Assembly (NCBI RefSeq): GCF_018069895.1
Contig: NZ_JAGQDH010000015.1
Coordinates: forward strand, 1 to 64,000
Direction: 5' to 3'
Length of the DNA: 64,000 nt
Source of the DNA: Roseovarius autotrophicus
GTDB lineage: Bacteria > Pseudomonadota > Alphaproteobacteria > Rhodobacterales > Rhodobacteraceae
In this document: positions 25,931 through 35,005 of the stretch, piece after piece
Numbering within the stretch: the first letter of the stretch is position 1
How the letters are laid out: each line of letters begins with the position of its first letter
Made by a program: the position numbers and the translations under genes
Notes under the pieces: generated by a model
Told to the model about the DNA's origin: nothing
The model's database searches: none
The model's input: only the letters and a program-made list of their open reading frames with translations

Positions 25931-27595
25931 TCAGCCGGTCGAGATCGCCGCGCCGAGCCTGGCCGCGCGCCGTCCCGGCCCCTCGCGCCCCAGCGTCCGG
26001 CACAGGATCAGCACCGGTACGAGGCCAAAGCCCACCAGGACAAGGGACGGAACTGCCGCCTCGGCCAGGCGCTCGTCGGCAGCAAGCCGATGCGCCTGCA
26101 CCGCGAGTGTCTGGAAATTGAACGGATGCAGGATCAGCGTGGCCGGCAATTCCTTCATCACATCGACAAACACGATCAGCAGCGCCGTCAGCACCGAGGC
26201 CCGCGCCACCGGCAGATGCACCCGCGCCAGCAGCCGCGGTCCCGGCTGCCCCAGCGAGCGCCCGATCGCATCGAGATGCAGCGGCACTGTCGCCATGCCG
26301 CTGTCATAGGCGTTAAGTGCGGCCGCCATGAAGCGCACCACATAGGCCATCACCATAAGCCAGATGGATCCGGTGACGAGAAGGCCGGTGCGAATGCCGA
26401 AGGTTTCGCGCATGAAGGCGTCAAGCGCATTGTCGAAGGCCGCCATCGGCACCATCAGCCCTACCGCGATCACGCCGCCCGGCACGGCATAGCCCAGCCC
26501 CGCCCCAAGCACGAGCCAGCGAGAGGTGCGGCCCGGCCGCGTGCGGGCGCGAAAACCCACGAGGATGGCGCCCAGCACCGTCAGCACCGAGGCGACGGCG
26601 GCCAGCGTCAGCGAATTCGACATGAAACCAAGGTAGCGCGGAGACAGCAGGTCCTGCCCCGATCCCACCGCCATCACGCCCAGCATGATCACCGGCAGGA
26701 CAAACCCCAGCAACACCGGCAGAAAGCAGACAGTGAACGCGCCCAGTGCCGCCAGCCCGGTGAGGCGCGGGCGCTCCATCGTCTCGAACCGCGCGCCGCG
26801 CCCGGCGGTGCGCATCCGGCCCCGGCTCGCCCGCTCAAGCCCCGCCAGAAGCAGCGCGAAACTCAGCAGGCACAGTGCCAGTTGCGCCGCCGCCGCCCGA
26901 TCGCCGAGGCTGAACCACGCCTGATAGATGCCGGTGGCAAAGGTCTGAACGTTGAAAAACGCGACCGTACCGAAATCGGCGATCGTCTCCATGATCGCCA
27001 GAAGCGCGCCACCGGCAATCGCGGGCCGCGCCATCGGCAGGGCCACACGGCGAAACGCATAGGCAGGCGAACGTCCAAGCGTGCGGGCCACCAGAAAGGC
27101 ATTGGCCGATTGCTGTCGGAACGAGGCGCGCGCCAGCAGATACACATAAGGGTAAAGCACGATGGTCAGCATCAGCGCCGCACCGCCAAGGCTGCGCACC
27201 TCGGGAAACCAGTAATCCCGCGGCCCCCAGCCCGTGAGCGCGCGCAGGGCGGTCTGCACGGGGCCGGGATGGTCGAGCATATGGGTATAGGCATAGGCCA
27301 TGACATAGGCCGGAAAGGCCAGCGGCAGCGCAAGCGCCACTTCCAGCACCCGCACGCCCGGAAAACGATACACGGTCACCAGCCAGGCGGTGAGCGCGCC
27401 GATGATCGCCGTGGATAATCCCACGATCACCACCAGTTTCAGTGTGTTGAACGTGTAGCGCGGCAGCACCGTTGCCAGAACGGTGCGCCAGGTCTCCAAA
27501 TCCCCCGCCAGCGCCGCCAGAACCGCCGCGACAATGGGCGCCAGGCACAGGGCGACGACGACCCATGACAGGCGGTGGAGTAGGCGTTCGCTCAT
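25931..27595 (-). CDS. Fe(III)-type ABC transporter permease (FbpB/AfuB), fused two-domain
   Basis: 554 aa with about 12 transmembrane segments and two permease halves. Each half ends in a coupling loop of the EAA type (ARTLGRSPAYAFRRVALPMARPA in the first; IGRSLGQPGPRLLARVHLPVARAS in the second, both abridged family patterns). This is the fused permease of ferric-ion importers (also shared by ThiP). ATG 27595 was chosen because the upstream frame is not hydrophobic. No binding protein or ATPase gene is adjacent, so it is an orphan in this window. Confidence 0.85.
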   Translation of the reverse strand: MSERLLHRLSWVVVALCLAPIVAAVLAALAGDLETWRTVLATVLPRYTFNTLKLVVIVGLSTAIIGALTAWLVTVYRFPGVRVLEVALALPLAFPAYVMAYAYTHMLDHPGPVQTALRALTGWGPRDYWFPEVRSLGGAALMLTIVLYPYVYLLARASFRQQSANAFLVARTLGRSPAYAFRRVALPMARPAIAGGALLAIMETIADFGTVAFFNVQTFATGIYQAWFSLGDRAAAAQLALCLLSFALLLAGLERASRGRMRTAGRGARFETMERPRLTGLAALGAFTVCFLPVLLGFVLPVIMLGVMAVGSGQDLLSPRYLGFMSNSLTLAAVASVLTVLGAILVGFRARTRPGRTSRWLVLGAGLGYAVPGGVIAVGLMVPMAAFDNALDAFMRETFGIRTGLLVTGSIWLMVMAYVVRFMAAALNAYDSGMATVPLHLDAIGRSLGQPGPRLLARVHLPVARASVLTALLIVFVDVMKELPATLILHPFNFQTLAVQAHRLAADERLAEAAVPSLVLVGFGLVPVLILCRTLGREGPGRRAARLGAAISTG

Positions 27596-27910
27596 GGAAA
27601 CGGCGCTCCGGTCTTGTTGGCGGGTCTTTGTCCGGATGGAAGGCGACCCTGGCCATAACGGTCGGCCCGGTCTGCCAACTGCTCTCGGCGCTGTCAAGGC
27701 GAACGGAACCCTCGCAGGGCTTTGATGATGTGACCGCCCCTCGACGATAGCAATGTGCCAAGGGAGGTCTGCATTGACCCATGAACGAGGACGGCCACAC
27801 CATCAGAGCCACACGGAGAGGTCAGGGTTGGGCCAGGACGCCACGGCGGCCGGAACTGCGAAGGCCATCCGAAAGATGCCCTGCTGACGCATTCATATTG
27901 CCTGGATATT
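27596..27910. other. 315-bp stretch without a recognised gene
   Basis: This is the leader side of the iron permease and the downstream side of tRNA-Ala. I see no convincing protein, RNA family, hairpin terminator or repeat. A possible reading frame running into the tRNA (27781-27975) is an artefact of the tRNA sequence. The promoter of the permease gene is presumably here but no clear -35/-10 pair stands out. Confidence 0.6.
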
Positions 27911-27986
<76 letters not shown>

Positions 27987-28071
27987 GTTATGCTGGCCCG
28001 TTCCGGACCGTGCGCCGCTGATTAGACAAAGCGGCGAGCGGGATCAAGAGGAAAATCCCGCCCCCGTCACA

Positions 28072-28395
28072 TTACAACTCGTCGTCGGCGGCCACATCAG
28101 CGATGTCGTCGAGCGAGACGTCATCGTCCTCGTCATCATCGAGCAGATCATCGTCGAGTTCGACATCCACCGCATCGTCTTCATCGATCAGATCGGTATC
28201 GTCGTTCACGGTGGCTACCCTGAGCTTCTTGGTCACGGCATCCTCGGCGTCGGGCGTCATGGAACGCATCTTGCCGGTGGCAAGCTCGACCACCTCGCCG
28301 GTATAGGGGCTGATGATCGGGGTTTTGTTCAGGTCGTAGAAACGCTTGCCAGTCGTCGGGCAGACGCGCTTGACGCCCCATTCTTCCTTGGGCAT
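28072..28395 (-). CDS. TIGR02300 family protein with acidic tail
   Basis: 107 aa. The N-terminal 60 residues (KEEWGVKRVCPTTGKRFYD, TPIISPYTGEVVEL) match TIGR02300, an alphaproteobacterial family of unknown function with one CPxTG element that looks like half of a zinc ribbon. From about residue 66 on, more than half the residues are Asp or Glu (for example DDDLLDDDEDDD). Such a tail resembles nucleic-acid mimics or chaperone-like acidic tails; function is unknown. Confidence 0.88.
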   Translation of the reverse strand: MPKEEWGVKRVCPTTGKRFYDLNKTPIISPYTGEVVELATGKMRSMTPDAEDAVTKKLRVATVNDDTDLIDEDDAVDVELDDDLLDDDEDDDVSLDDIADVAADDEL

Positions 28396-28507
28396 TGATG
28401 TTCCTCTTTCGACTCTCTTGCACGCAATCCGGCTCCCCTGCCATAACCTTGATGGACTGTCAAAGGCTTTGCGGAAAGACGTCGCTGCGCTGCGTTTCGG
28501 AGGTCAT

Positions 28508-29197
28508 ATGGGCCAACATCTTCTTCCCGGCAACCCCCCGGTGACCGTGACCCTGCGCAAGAGCGCGCGGGCGCGGCGGATATCGCTGCGCGTCTCCGGG
28601 CTGGACGGCCAGGTGACGCTGACCGTGCCTCGAGGCGTGACCGAGGCCGAGGCACTCGGATTCGCGCACACCAAGGCCGAGTGGCTGCGCGGACATCTGG
28701 CGGCGCGGCCCGATGCGGTGATGGTGATGCCGGGCGCGGTGCTGCCGATCGAAGGTCTGGCGCGGCGAATCGTGCAGGGGGCCGGGCGGCAGGTCGTGCT
28801 TGGCGAGGGGATCGCCCATGTGCCCGGCCCCGAAGCGGTGCTCGCGCGACGGCTCGAGGCGTGGCTGCGCACGCAGGCGCGCGACCGGCTGGCGGCGGCC
28901 TCTGATCACTACGCGGCGCGGCTTGGGCTGTCCTTTACGCGGATCACCCTGCGCGACACGCGTTCGCGATGGGGATCGTGCTCGTCGAAGGGCGCGCTCA
29001 GCTATTCCTGGCGGCTTATCCTCGCGCCGCCCGAGGTACTGGATTATGTGGCTGCGCATGAGGTGGCACACCTGGCCGAGATGAACCATTCGCCCGCCTT
29101 CTGGTCGCTGGTGGCGCGGCTTTGTCCCGGCTATGACGCACCGCGCGGCTGGCTGCGGCGCGAAGGGGCGGGATTGCATCGCTATCGTTTCGATTGA
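28508..29197 (+). CDS. YgjP-like (M48-related) metallopeptidase
   Basis: 229 aa from ATG 28508 with GGAGG upstream. The domain contains RDTRSRWGSCSSKGALSYSW (about 150-169) and the zinc motif HEVAHLAEMNHSPAFW with His184, Glu185, His188 and the third ligand His194. This is the YgjP/DUF45 family, predicted zinc peptidases related to SprT/WLM; substrates are unknown. It is divergent from the TIGR02300 gene and 30 bp before the GntR gene. Confidence 0.87.
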   Translation: MGQHLLPGNPPVTVTLRKSARARRISLRVSGLDGQVTLTVPRGVTEAEALGFAHTKAEWLRGHLAARPDAVMVMPGAVLPIEGLARRIVQGAGRQVVLGEGIAHVPGPEAVLARRLEAWLRTQARDRLAAASDHYAARLGLSFTRITLRDTRSRWGSCSSKGALSYSWRLILAPPEVLDYVAAHEVAHLAEMNHSPAFWSLVARLCPGYDAPRGWLRREGAGLHRYRFD

Positions 29198-29210
29198 CCG
29201 GCCGCGGATT

Positions 29211-29220
29211 TGTGATCACA
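29211..29220. promoter_or_regulatory. Palindrome TGTGATCACA at the gntR start: candidate operator
   Basis: A perfect 10-bp palindrome whose last base is 7 nt before the ATG of the GntR-family gene, overlapping its ribosome-binding region. It fits the FadR-subfamily operator pattern (GT-N4-AC core). Longer versions of the same palindrome occur three times upstream of sdhC. Autoregulation is inferred. Confidence 0.6.
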
Positions 29221-29227
29221 TGAGGAC

Positions 29228-29875
29228 ATGTTGAGCTCGCCCCGTACCGATCCCGTCCCAATGGCCCATGACCGCGTCTATCGCGGCCTCCGCTCTCGAA
29301 TCATGCATGGCGAAATTGCCCCCGGTCAGGCGCTGACGCTGCGCGGTTTAGCCGCAGAATACGGGGTGTCGATGACCCCCGCGCGCGAGGCGCTGCGGCG
29401 GCTGTCGGCGGAGGGGGCGCTGACATTGTCAAGCTCGGGCCGCGTCTCGACACCGGAACTGAGCAACGAGCGGATAGAGGAACTGGCGGCGCTGCGCTCG
29501 CTGCTGGAGGTGGAACTTGCAAGCCGCGCCCTGCCGCGCGCGCATATGGCGCTTATCGACCGGCTTCAGAGCATCAATGCGCGAATCGCCGAGGATATCG
29601 TCCATCAGGATGCGGTGGCCTATATCCGGCGCAACCTCGAATTTCACCGTACACTCTATCTGCGCGCGCAGGCCCCGGCGATGCTGGCCATGGCAGAAAC
29701 CGTGTGGCTGCAACTGGGCCCCTCCATGCGGGCGCTCTATGGGCGTTTGCGCAGGAAGGATCCGCCGCATTTTCACCGCCTGATCATCGCGGCGCTCAAG
29801 GCGGGCGACGAGCCGGGGCTGCGCCTTGCCGTGCGCTCTGACGTAACTCAGGGTTTGCGAATGCTGGCGGGATGA
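29228..29875 (+). CDS. GntR-family transcriptional regulator, FadR (FCD) subfamily
   Basis: 215 aa. The winged helix-turn-helix spans about residues 13-78 (GQALTLRGLAAEYGVSMTP, AREALRRLSAEGALTLSS). The remaining helical part, with ELAALRSLLEVELASRAL and NLEFHRTLYLRAQ, is an FCD ligand domain with possible metal-binding His residues. AGGA precedes ATG 29228; a second ATG at 29261 is possible. FCD regulators usually sense carboxylic acids. A matching palindrome at its own start and at the sdh promoter region suggests that it controls central carbon metabolism (inference). Confidence 0.88.
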   Translation: MLSSPRTDPVPMAHDRVYRGLRSRIMHGEIAPGQALTLRGLAAEYGVSMTPAREALRRLSAEGALTLSSSGRVSTPELSNERIEELAALRSLLEVELASRALPRAHMALIDRLQSINARIAEDIVHQDAVAYIRRNLEFHRTLYLRAQAPAMLAMAETVWLQLGPSMRALYGRLRRKDPPHFHRLIIAALKAGDEPGLRLAVRSDVTQGLRMLAG

Positions 29876-29996
29876 GAGGCCGAACCGGACGTTCAGAACA
29901 GGAGCTTCTGAACCTTGGCTTGGCTAGAGCATGTCGCATTGACCTGGGAATACCCGTCCCTGGCTAGCCCTGGATCCTCTGTGCCTGATCGACAAG

Positions 29997-30017
29997 ACCT
30001 CGGGGCAAGCCCGGGGT
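29997..30017. repeat. REP-like palindrome, single copy
   Basis: An 8-bp stem ACCTCGGG/CCCGGGGT (one G-T pair) around loop GCAAG, followed by GGGCATGAC. It resembles the two palindromes after patB. It lies in the 223-bp gap between the convergent gntR and accA genes; the rest of that gap holds nothing I can identify. Confidence 0.6.
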
Positions 30018-30098
30018 GGGCATGACGCTGCACAGGGGCAACCCGCGCTTGCCTGTTTGATCCCGGTCACGAAAGGCGCGATCCGCGCGATCGTGCCG

Positions 30099-31061
30099 TT
30101 ACGCTGCCAGCCCTTTGGCGCCCAATCCGAGGAATTTCTGGCGCCGGTCGCGGATCAGGGCCGCGCGGTCCTTGGCGGACAGTTCGCTCAACATTGCCGA
30201 GATGGCCTTGCCCACGGCGGCGATGGTGGCAGCGCGGTCGCGATGTGCGCCGCCCAAAGGCTCGTCGATGATGCGGTCGGCCACGCCAAGCTTGATGAGG
30301 TCCTGCGCGGTCAGGCGCAGCGCCTCGGCGGCCTCACGCATCTTCTCGGCATCCTTCCACAAGATCGAGGCGCAACCCTCGGGCGAGATCACCGAATAGA
30401 CCGAATGTTCCAGCATCGCCACCCGATTGGCGCTGGCGAAGGCCACCGCACCGCCCGATCCGCCCTCGCCGATGATGACCGAGACCAGCGGCACGCCAAG
30501 GCTCAGGCAGGTCTCGGTGGCGCGCGCGATGGCCTCGGACTGTCCGCGCTCCTCGGCTCCCTTGCCGGGATAGGCGCCGGGCGTGTCCACCAGCGTCACC
30601 ACCGGCAGACCGAAACGGTCGGCCATCTGCATCAGCCGCACCGCCTTGCGATAGCCCTCGGGTCGGGCCATGCCGAAATTATGGGTCAGGCGCGACTTTG
30701 TGTCATGGCCCTTCTCATGGCCGATCACCATCACCGGCCGGTCGTTGAAGCGCGCGAGCCCGCCCATGACCGCCTCATCCTCACCAAAGGCACGGTCGCC
30801 CGCGAGCGGTGTGTATTCTGTAAAGAGTGCCCCGATGTAGTCGCGGCAATGGGGACGGTCGGGATGGCGGGCGACCTGGCATTTGCGCCAGGGCGTCAGC
30901 GATTTGTAGAGGTCGCGCAGAAGCGTGGCCGCCTTGACATCAAGTGCGCGCGCCTCTTCCTCCACATCGGTCTCGCGATTGGTGCGGGCAATCGCACGCA
31001 ACTCCTCGGCCTTGCCTTCGATCTCGGCAAGCGGTTTCTCGAAATCGAGGTAATGGGTCAT
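30099..31061 (-). CDS. accA: Acetyl-CoA carboxylase carboxyltransferase subunit alpha
   Basis: 320 aa, family length. [21 protein letters not shown] is the usual start; [42 protein letters not shown] and the oxyanion-type GEGGSGGA segments are all present (abridged). With AccD it transfers the carboxyl group from biotin to acetyl-CoA in fatty-acid synthesis. It is separate from the other acc genes, as is common. Confidence 0.96.
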   Translation of the reverse strand: MTHYLDFEKPLAEIEGKAEELRAIARTNRETDVEEEARALDVKAATLLRDLYKSLTPWRKCQVARHPDRPHCRDYIGALFTEYTPLAGDRAFGEDEAVMGGLARFNDRPVMVIGHEKGHDTKSRLTHNFGMARPEGYRKAVRLMQMADRFGLPVVTLVDTPGAYPGKGAEERGQSEAIARATETCLSLGVPLVSVIIGEGGSGGAVAFASANRVAMLEHSVYSVISPEGCASILWKDAEKMREAAEALRLTAQDLIKLGVADRIIDEPLGGAHRDRAATIAAVGKAISAMLSELSAKDRAALIRDRRQKFLGLGAKGLAA

Positions 31062-31118
31062 TGCGCGGCCTTCCGTCTGAACGCCCCGCTATATGGCGCG
31101 ACGCCGCACGATTTGCAA

Positions 31119-32036
31119 TCACATCGGGGCAATGCCCCGCCGCCTCGGACCGGCAAGGGCCGCCAGCGCGAGGATCACGCCCGAAACCGTCGCGATCATA
31201 CCCGCCGCGCTGACCGCGCTCTCATAGCCAAGCCAGAGCGGCCCATAGCCCGCCAGAACATAGCCAAGGATGGCCGAAAGCGTTGCGAACCCGACGCTCC
31301 ACGCAACCTGCCCGCCCATGCGGTCGGTCATCAGCCGCGCGGCGGCGGGGGGGCAGATGAACATGGCTATGACGATGATCGAGCCGACAGCATCGAACGC
31401 CGCCACCGCCGCCATGGCCGCCACCGCCACCAGCGCGAGCGAGAGCGCGCGCACCGGCAGGCCGAGGGTGCGCGCAAAACCCTCGTCGAAGGTCGCGATC
31501 ACCAATGCCCGCCAGAAGACAGCGGTAAAAAGCACCACGGCAAGGGCGACCACGGCCATGCGCGTCAGTTCCGGCGGCAGGCCGCTGAGCGCCTGACCGT
31601 CGAGAAGCGCCCCCCAGCCATCGCCATCAAGCCAGATCAGGCTTTCGAGATTGCCGTAAAGCGCGTGCTGCACATCGAGATGCACGCCCGAGGCGGCGCT
31701 TTGTTCCAGAAGCAGCACACCCCCTGCGAACATGGCGGTAAAGACCACGCCCATTGCCGCGCCCGGCTCGATCCGCCCCAACCGCCGGATCACCTCGATG
31801 AGGGCCACCGAGACGAGCGCCGCACCGCCCGCGCCCAGCATCATCGGCACCGCCGCCACCCGACCGGAGAGCAGAAAGGCCACTACGATGCCCGGCAGCA
31901 CAACATGGCTGATCGCGTCGCCGATAAGCGCCTGACGCCGGAGCAGCAGGAAATTTCCCGGAAGTGCGCAAGCAAGGGCCGCAAGCACGCCGATCACGAG
32001 AGGCGTGAGCGAAAGCATGACGAATTCCGCCCCCAT
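31119..32036 (-). CDS. sitD: Manganese/iron ABC transporter permease SitD
   Basis: 305 aa, about eight transmembrane segments, ABC-3 family. LLRRQALIGDAISHVVLPGIV near the N-terminus and AAFDAVGSIIVIAMFICPPAAARL are family signatures. ATG at 32036 overlaps the sitC TGA by one base; a GTG one codon upstream is also possible. With SitC it forms the heteromeric channel. Confidence 0.9.
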   Translation of the reverse strand: MGAEFVMLSLTPLVIGVLAALACALPGNFLLLRRQALIGDAISHVVLPGIVVAFLLSGRVAAVPMMLGAGGAALVSVALIEVIRRLGRIEPGAAMGVVFTAMFAGGVLLLEQSAASGVHLDVQHALYGNLESLIWLDGDGWGALLDGQALSGLPPELTRMAVVALAVVLFTAVFWRALVIATFDEGFARTLGLPVRALSLALVAVAAMAAVAAFDAVGSIIVIAMFICPPAAARLMTDRMGGQVAWSVGFATLSAILGYVLAGYGPLWLGYESAVSAAGMIATVSGVILALAALAGPRRRGIAPM

Positions 32037-33235
32037 CACAGCGCCCCTTCCGGCCCGAGATGGTGATCAAGCGCGGCAATCTGATCGGGGGTCAGCACCT
32101 CTGACAAGGGGCTCAGCCCGTCATGGCGGGCGGCGGCGGCCTCGAACTCGGGCAGGCTGCGCAGCATGTGCCAGCGCCGTTCGTCGAGCCGCGCGCGCGC
32201 GGCCCAGGCGCGCCCCTTGTCCGTCGCCACCCCATCGGGGCGCACAAGACCCCGACCGCGCATCAGGCGCAGTGTCAACGGCTCATAGACCGGCTGCCCG
32301 GAGGCCAGCGCCAGCAGCCCTTGCCGAAGGTGCACCCGCCGTTGAAACCGCCAATGCCGCAGCCCCGCCGCCACCACGCCGCGCGCGGGCGCGAACAGCA
32401 GCGAAAAGGTGAAAAGCGCAAAACTTGCCAGCACGATGAGCGGTCCTGTGGGAAGGTCCGGCGCGGTGGCCGAAAGCGCAGCCCCGAAATAGCCCGAAAG
32501 TCCGCCAATCCCCCCTGCCAGCAGCACCACCGTGCCCACGCGCTCTGACCAGAGCCGCGCCGCGACCGGGGGGATGATCAGCAGCGCCACGATGAGAACC
32601 ACGCCCACCACCTTGAGCCCTACCACGGTGATCGCCAGCGCCAGCCCCATCATCGCCAGATCGACCGCGCGCAGGTTGATCCCCTGTCCCGCCGCGTGTT
32701 CGGGGTCAAACGCCACCAGAACCATCGGACGGCGCAGCAGCACCACCAAGGCCAGAACCGCCGCCCCGCCCGCCGCGATGCTCAGCGCCTCGGCGCGCAG
32801 CATTCCGGCGGTCGCGCCCAGAAGGAAGGTTTCCAGCCCCGCCTGCCGCCCGGTTTCCAGAACCTGCACCACAGTCAGAAGCACGACACCCGCCCCGAAA
32901 AACACCGAAAGCACCGCGCCGATGGCGGCATCCTCATGCAGTCGCGTGCGCGCCGTGAGCCAGGACACGCAGGCAAGGCCCAGCCCCGCCGAGAGCGCCG
33001 CGCCCAGCATCAGACCCGGCAGGAACCGCCCCTCACCGCCAAACGCAACCATCACCAGAAACCCGGCCACAACGCCGGGAAGGGTGGCGTGGCCGATGGC
33101 GTCGCTCACGAGCGCGCGGCGCGCAAGGTAGAGAAACACACCCGTCGCGCCCGCCGCGATCCCGAGCATCGCCGCGCCCAATGTGACCAGCGTGGCGTTA
33201 TAGCCCAGCCCGAGGCCCAGCGCCTGCCAGAGCAT
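32036..33235 (-). CDS. sitC: Manganese/iron ABC transporter permease SitC with C-terminal extension
   Basis: 399 aa. Residues 1 to about 282 form the ABC-3 permease (ARRALVSDAIGHATLPGVV, GLKVVGVVLIVALLIIPPVAARL). The last ~117 residues are soluble. They contain a winged-helix-like stretch (VYEPLTLRLMRGRGLVRPDG followed by VATDKGRAWAARARLDERRW) and a helical end LTPDQIAALDHHLG. This resembles the DtxR/MntR-like tail seen in some metal permeases. It might sense metal or regulate the transporter (inference). It starts 3 nt after sitB. Confidence 0.88.
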   Translation of the reverse strand: MLWQALGLGLGYNATLVTLGAAMLGIAAGATGVFLYLARRALVSDAIGHATLPGVVAGFLVMVAFGGEGRFLPGLMLGAALSAGLGLACVSWLTARTRLHEDAAIGAVLSVFFGAGVVLLTVVQVLETGRQAGLETFLLGATAGMLRAEALSIAAGGAAVLALVVLLRRPMVLVAFDPEHAAGQGINLRAVDLAMMGLALAITVVGLKVVGVVLIVALLIIPPVAARLWSERVGTVVLLAGGIGGLSGYFGAALSATAPDLPTGPLIVLASFALFTFSLLFAPARGVVAAGLRHWRFQRRVHLRQGLLALASGQPVYEPLTLRLMRGRGLVRPDGVATDKGRAWAARARLDERRWHMLRSLPEFEAAAARHDGLSPLSEVLTPDQIAALDHHLGPEGAL

Positions 33236-33238
33236 CGT

Positions 33239-34012
33239 CTAGACCGCCTGTTGGGCTGGCCCCAGCCGCCCGCCATAGGCCGCGCGCAGGTTGGCCTCGG
33301 TCATCACCTCGGCCACCGGCCCCTCGGCGATGGCGGTGATGTTGAGGAGAAAGGCGCGGTCGAAATAGGCAGGCACGGTGGCCAGATCGTGATGAACGGC
33401 AACCACCGTTCTGCCGTCGTCGCGCAAGCCCTTGAGCACACCGATGATGGCGCGCTCGGTGGCGGCATCGACCCCGGCGAACGGCTCGTCCAGAAGGTAG
33501 AGATCAGCGCCCTGCACCAGCGCGCGGGCAAGAAACACGCGCTGTTGCTGCCCGCCCGAAAGCTGCCCGATCTGGCGGCTGGCAAAACCCTCCATGCCGA
33601 CGCGGGCAAGGCTTTCCATCGCGCGGGCGCGGTGGCGGGCGCGGATATGGCCCAGAAGGCCCAAATCGCGATAAAGCCCCATCATCACCACGTCGATCAC
33701 GCGGGCCGGGAATTCCCAGTCCACGCTGGCACGCTGCGGCACATAGGCGATGCGGGCGCGCACCCGGTCAAGCGGCGCGCCAAAGGCCGTGACCTGCCCC
33801 GAGAGCGGGTGCAGGATGCCAAGCGCAGCCTTGAGAAGCGTCGATTTCCCCGCGCCATTGGGGCCGACGATGGCGGTCATCTGCCCCGCCCGAAAGCTGA
33901 CATCGACGGAAAACACCGCCGGTTTCTCGCCATAGGAAACGGTGAGGCCGCGAATGGCCAGCGGGCTCTGGTCAATCGGCTTGTCGCGCACCAGTTCAAG
34001 CGCCATGGTCAT
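33239..34012 (-). CDS. sitB: Manganese/iron ABC transporter ATP-binding protein SitB
   Basis: 257 aa. Walker A GPNGAGKST at 50-58, signature LSGGQQQR and Walker B YLLDEPFAGVD are present. YVPQRASVDWEFPARVIDVV is characteristic of zinc/manganese-type (ABC-3) ATPases. ATG 34012 overlaps the sitA TGA (ATGA); the next ATG (34006) has better spacing from GAGGG and is an alternative. Confidence 0.92.
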   Translation of the reverse strand: MTMALELVRDKPIDQSPLAIRGLTVSYGEKPAVFSVDVSFRAGQMTAIVGPNGAGKSTLLKAALGILHPLSGQVTAFGAPLDRVRARIAYVPQRASVDWEFPARVIDVVMMGLYRDLGLLGHIRARHRARAMESLARVGMEGFASRQIGQLSGGQQQRVFLARALVQGADLYLLDEPFAGVDAATERAIIGVLKGLRDDGRTVVAVHHDLATVPAYFDRAFLLNITAIAEGPVAEVMTEANLRAAYGGRLGPAQQAV

Positions 34013-34968
34013 CCCTCTGCCGCCAGCCAACCGTTCAGGCCACGCTGCGGCGCCTGCCCGCCAAGGGCGCGGGCAATGGTGGTTATATTATGGTCGATCA
34101 TGCCCGTATAGGTGCCTTCGTAAGTGCCGGGCTGGCCCATGGCGTCGGAAAAAAGCTCGCCGCCGATGCGGACCTCGTGGCCGCGCGCCGCAGCCCCTTC
34201 GATCAGGGCGCGGATATTGCGGTCGGGCACGGTGCTTTCGACAAAGACGGCACGGATTCCGCGCGCGACGAGCAGTTCTACCAGATCGCGGATGCGTGCC
34301 AGACCGGCCTCGGATTCGGTGGAAATGCCCTGAATTCCCTCGACCTGGAACCCGTAAGCGCGCCCGAAGTAACCGAAGGCATCATGGGCCGTGACCAGCA
34401 CACGCGCCTCGGGCGGGATCGTGGCGAGCGTCTCGGTGGCATAGATGCCGAGTCGGTCGAGATCTGCGCGGAACGCACGAGCGTTGCGGGCGATATCCCG
34501 CGCCGCGTCGGGCCGCGCCTCGGCAAGTGCGACGGCAATGCCGTCGGCCACATGCCGCCAGAGATCGGGCACCATCCACACATGCGGATCGAAGCGCCCC
34601 TCGTAATCAGGATGGGCGATGCGCAGACTTTCTGGCACGGCCTCACCCACGGCGACAACGGGTTGACGCGCGGCGAGGCGGGCAAGGAACTCCTCCATCT
34701 GCGCTTCAAGGTAAAGACCATGCCAGAGCACCAGATCGGCGCGGGTAAGGGCCACTATATCGCTGCGGGTCTGGCGAAAGGAATGCGGGTCAATCCCCGG
34801 CCCCATCAGGGCGCGCACCGTGACCGCATCGCCGCCGATCACGCGGACGGTATCGGCGATCATGCCGGTGGTGGTGACGACGTTCATAGGGGCGGTGCCC
34901 GCGCGCGCCGCCTGCGCGCCCGCGAAGGCAGCAGCAAGAGCAAGCAGATGGCGGCGGGTCAGGTCCAT
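34009..34968 (-). CDS. sitA: Manganese/iron ABC transporter substrate-binding protein SitA
   Basis: 319 aa, cluster A-I binding protein. The N-terminus MDLTRRHLLALAAAFAGAQA is a signal peptide with twin arginines. Metal ligands expected for the family are His62 (GIDPHSFRQTRSD), His129 (FDPHVWMVPD), an acidic residue in GISTESE and Asp275 (LFSDAMG). It captures Mn2+ or Fe2+ in the periplasm. ATG 34968 fits the signal peptide; longer frames run into the promoter. First gene of sitABCD, divergent from a peptide-type importer. Confidence 0.92.
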   Translation of the reverse strand: MDLTRRHLLALAAAFAGAQAARAGTAPMNVVTTTGMIADTVRVIGGDAVTVRALMGPGIDPHSFRQTRSDIVALTRADLVLWHGLYLEAQMEEFLARLAARQPVVAVGEAVPESLRIAHPDYEGRFDPHVWMVPDLWRHVADGIAVALAEARPDAARDIARNARAFRADLDRLGIYATETLATIPPEARVLVTAHDAFGYFGRAYGFQVEGIQGISTESEAGLARIRDLVELLVARGIRAVFVESTVPDRNIRALIEGAAARGHEVRIGGELFSDAMGQPGTYEGTYTGMIDHNITTIARALGGQAPQRGLNGWLAAEG

Positions 34969-35005
34969 GTCGGATGCCTTTGTGTAACAGGTCACGAGAT
35001 GAATA

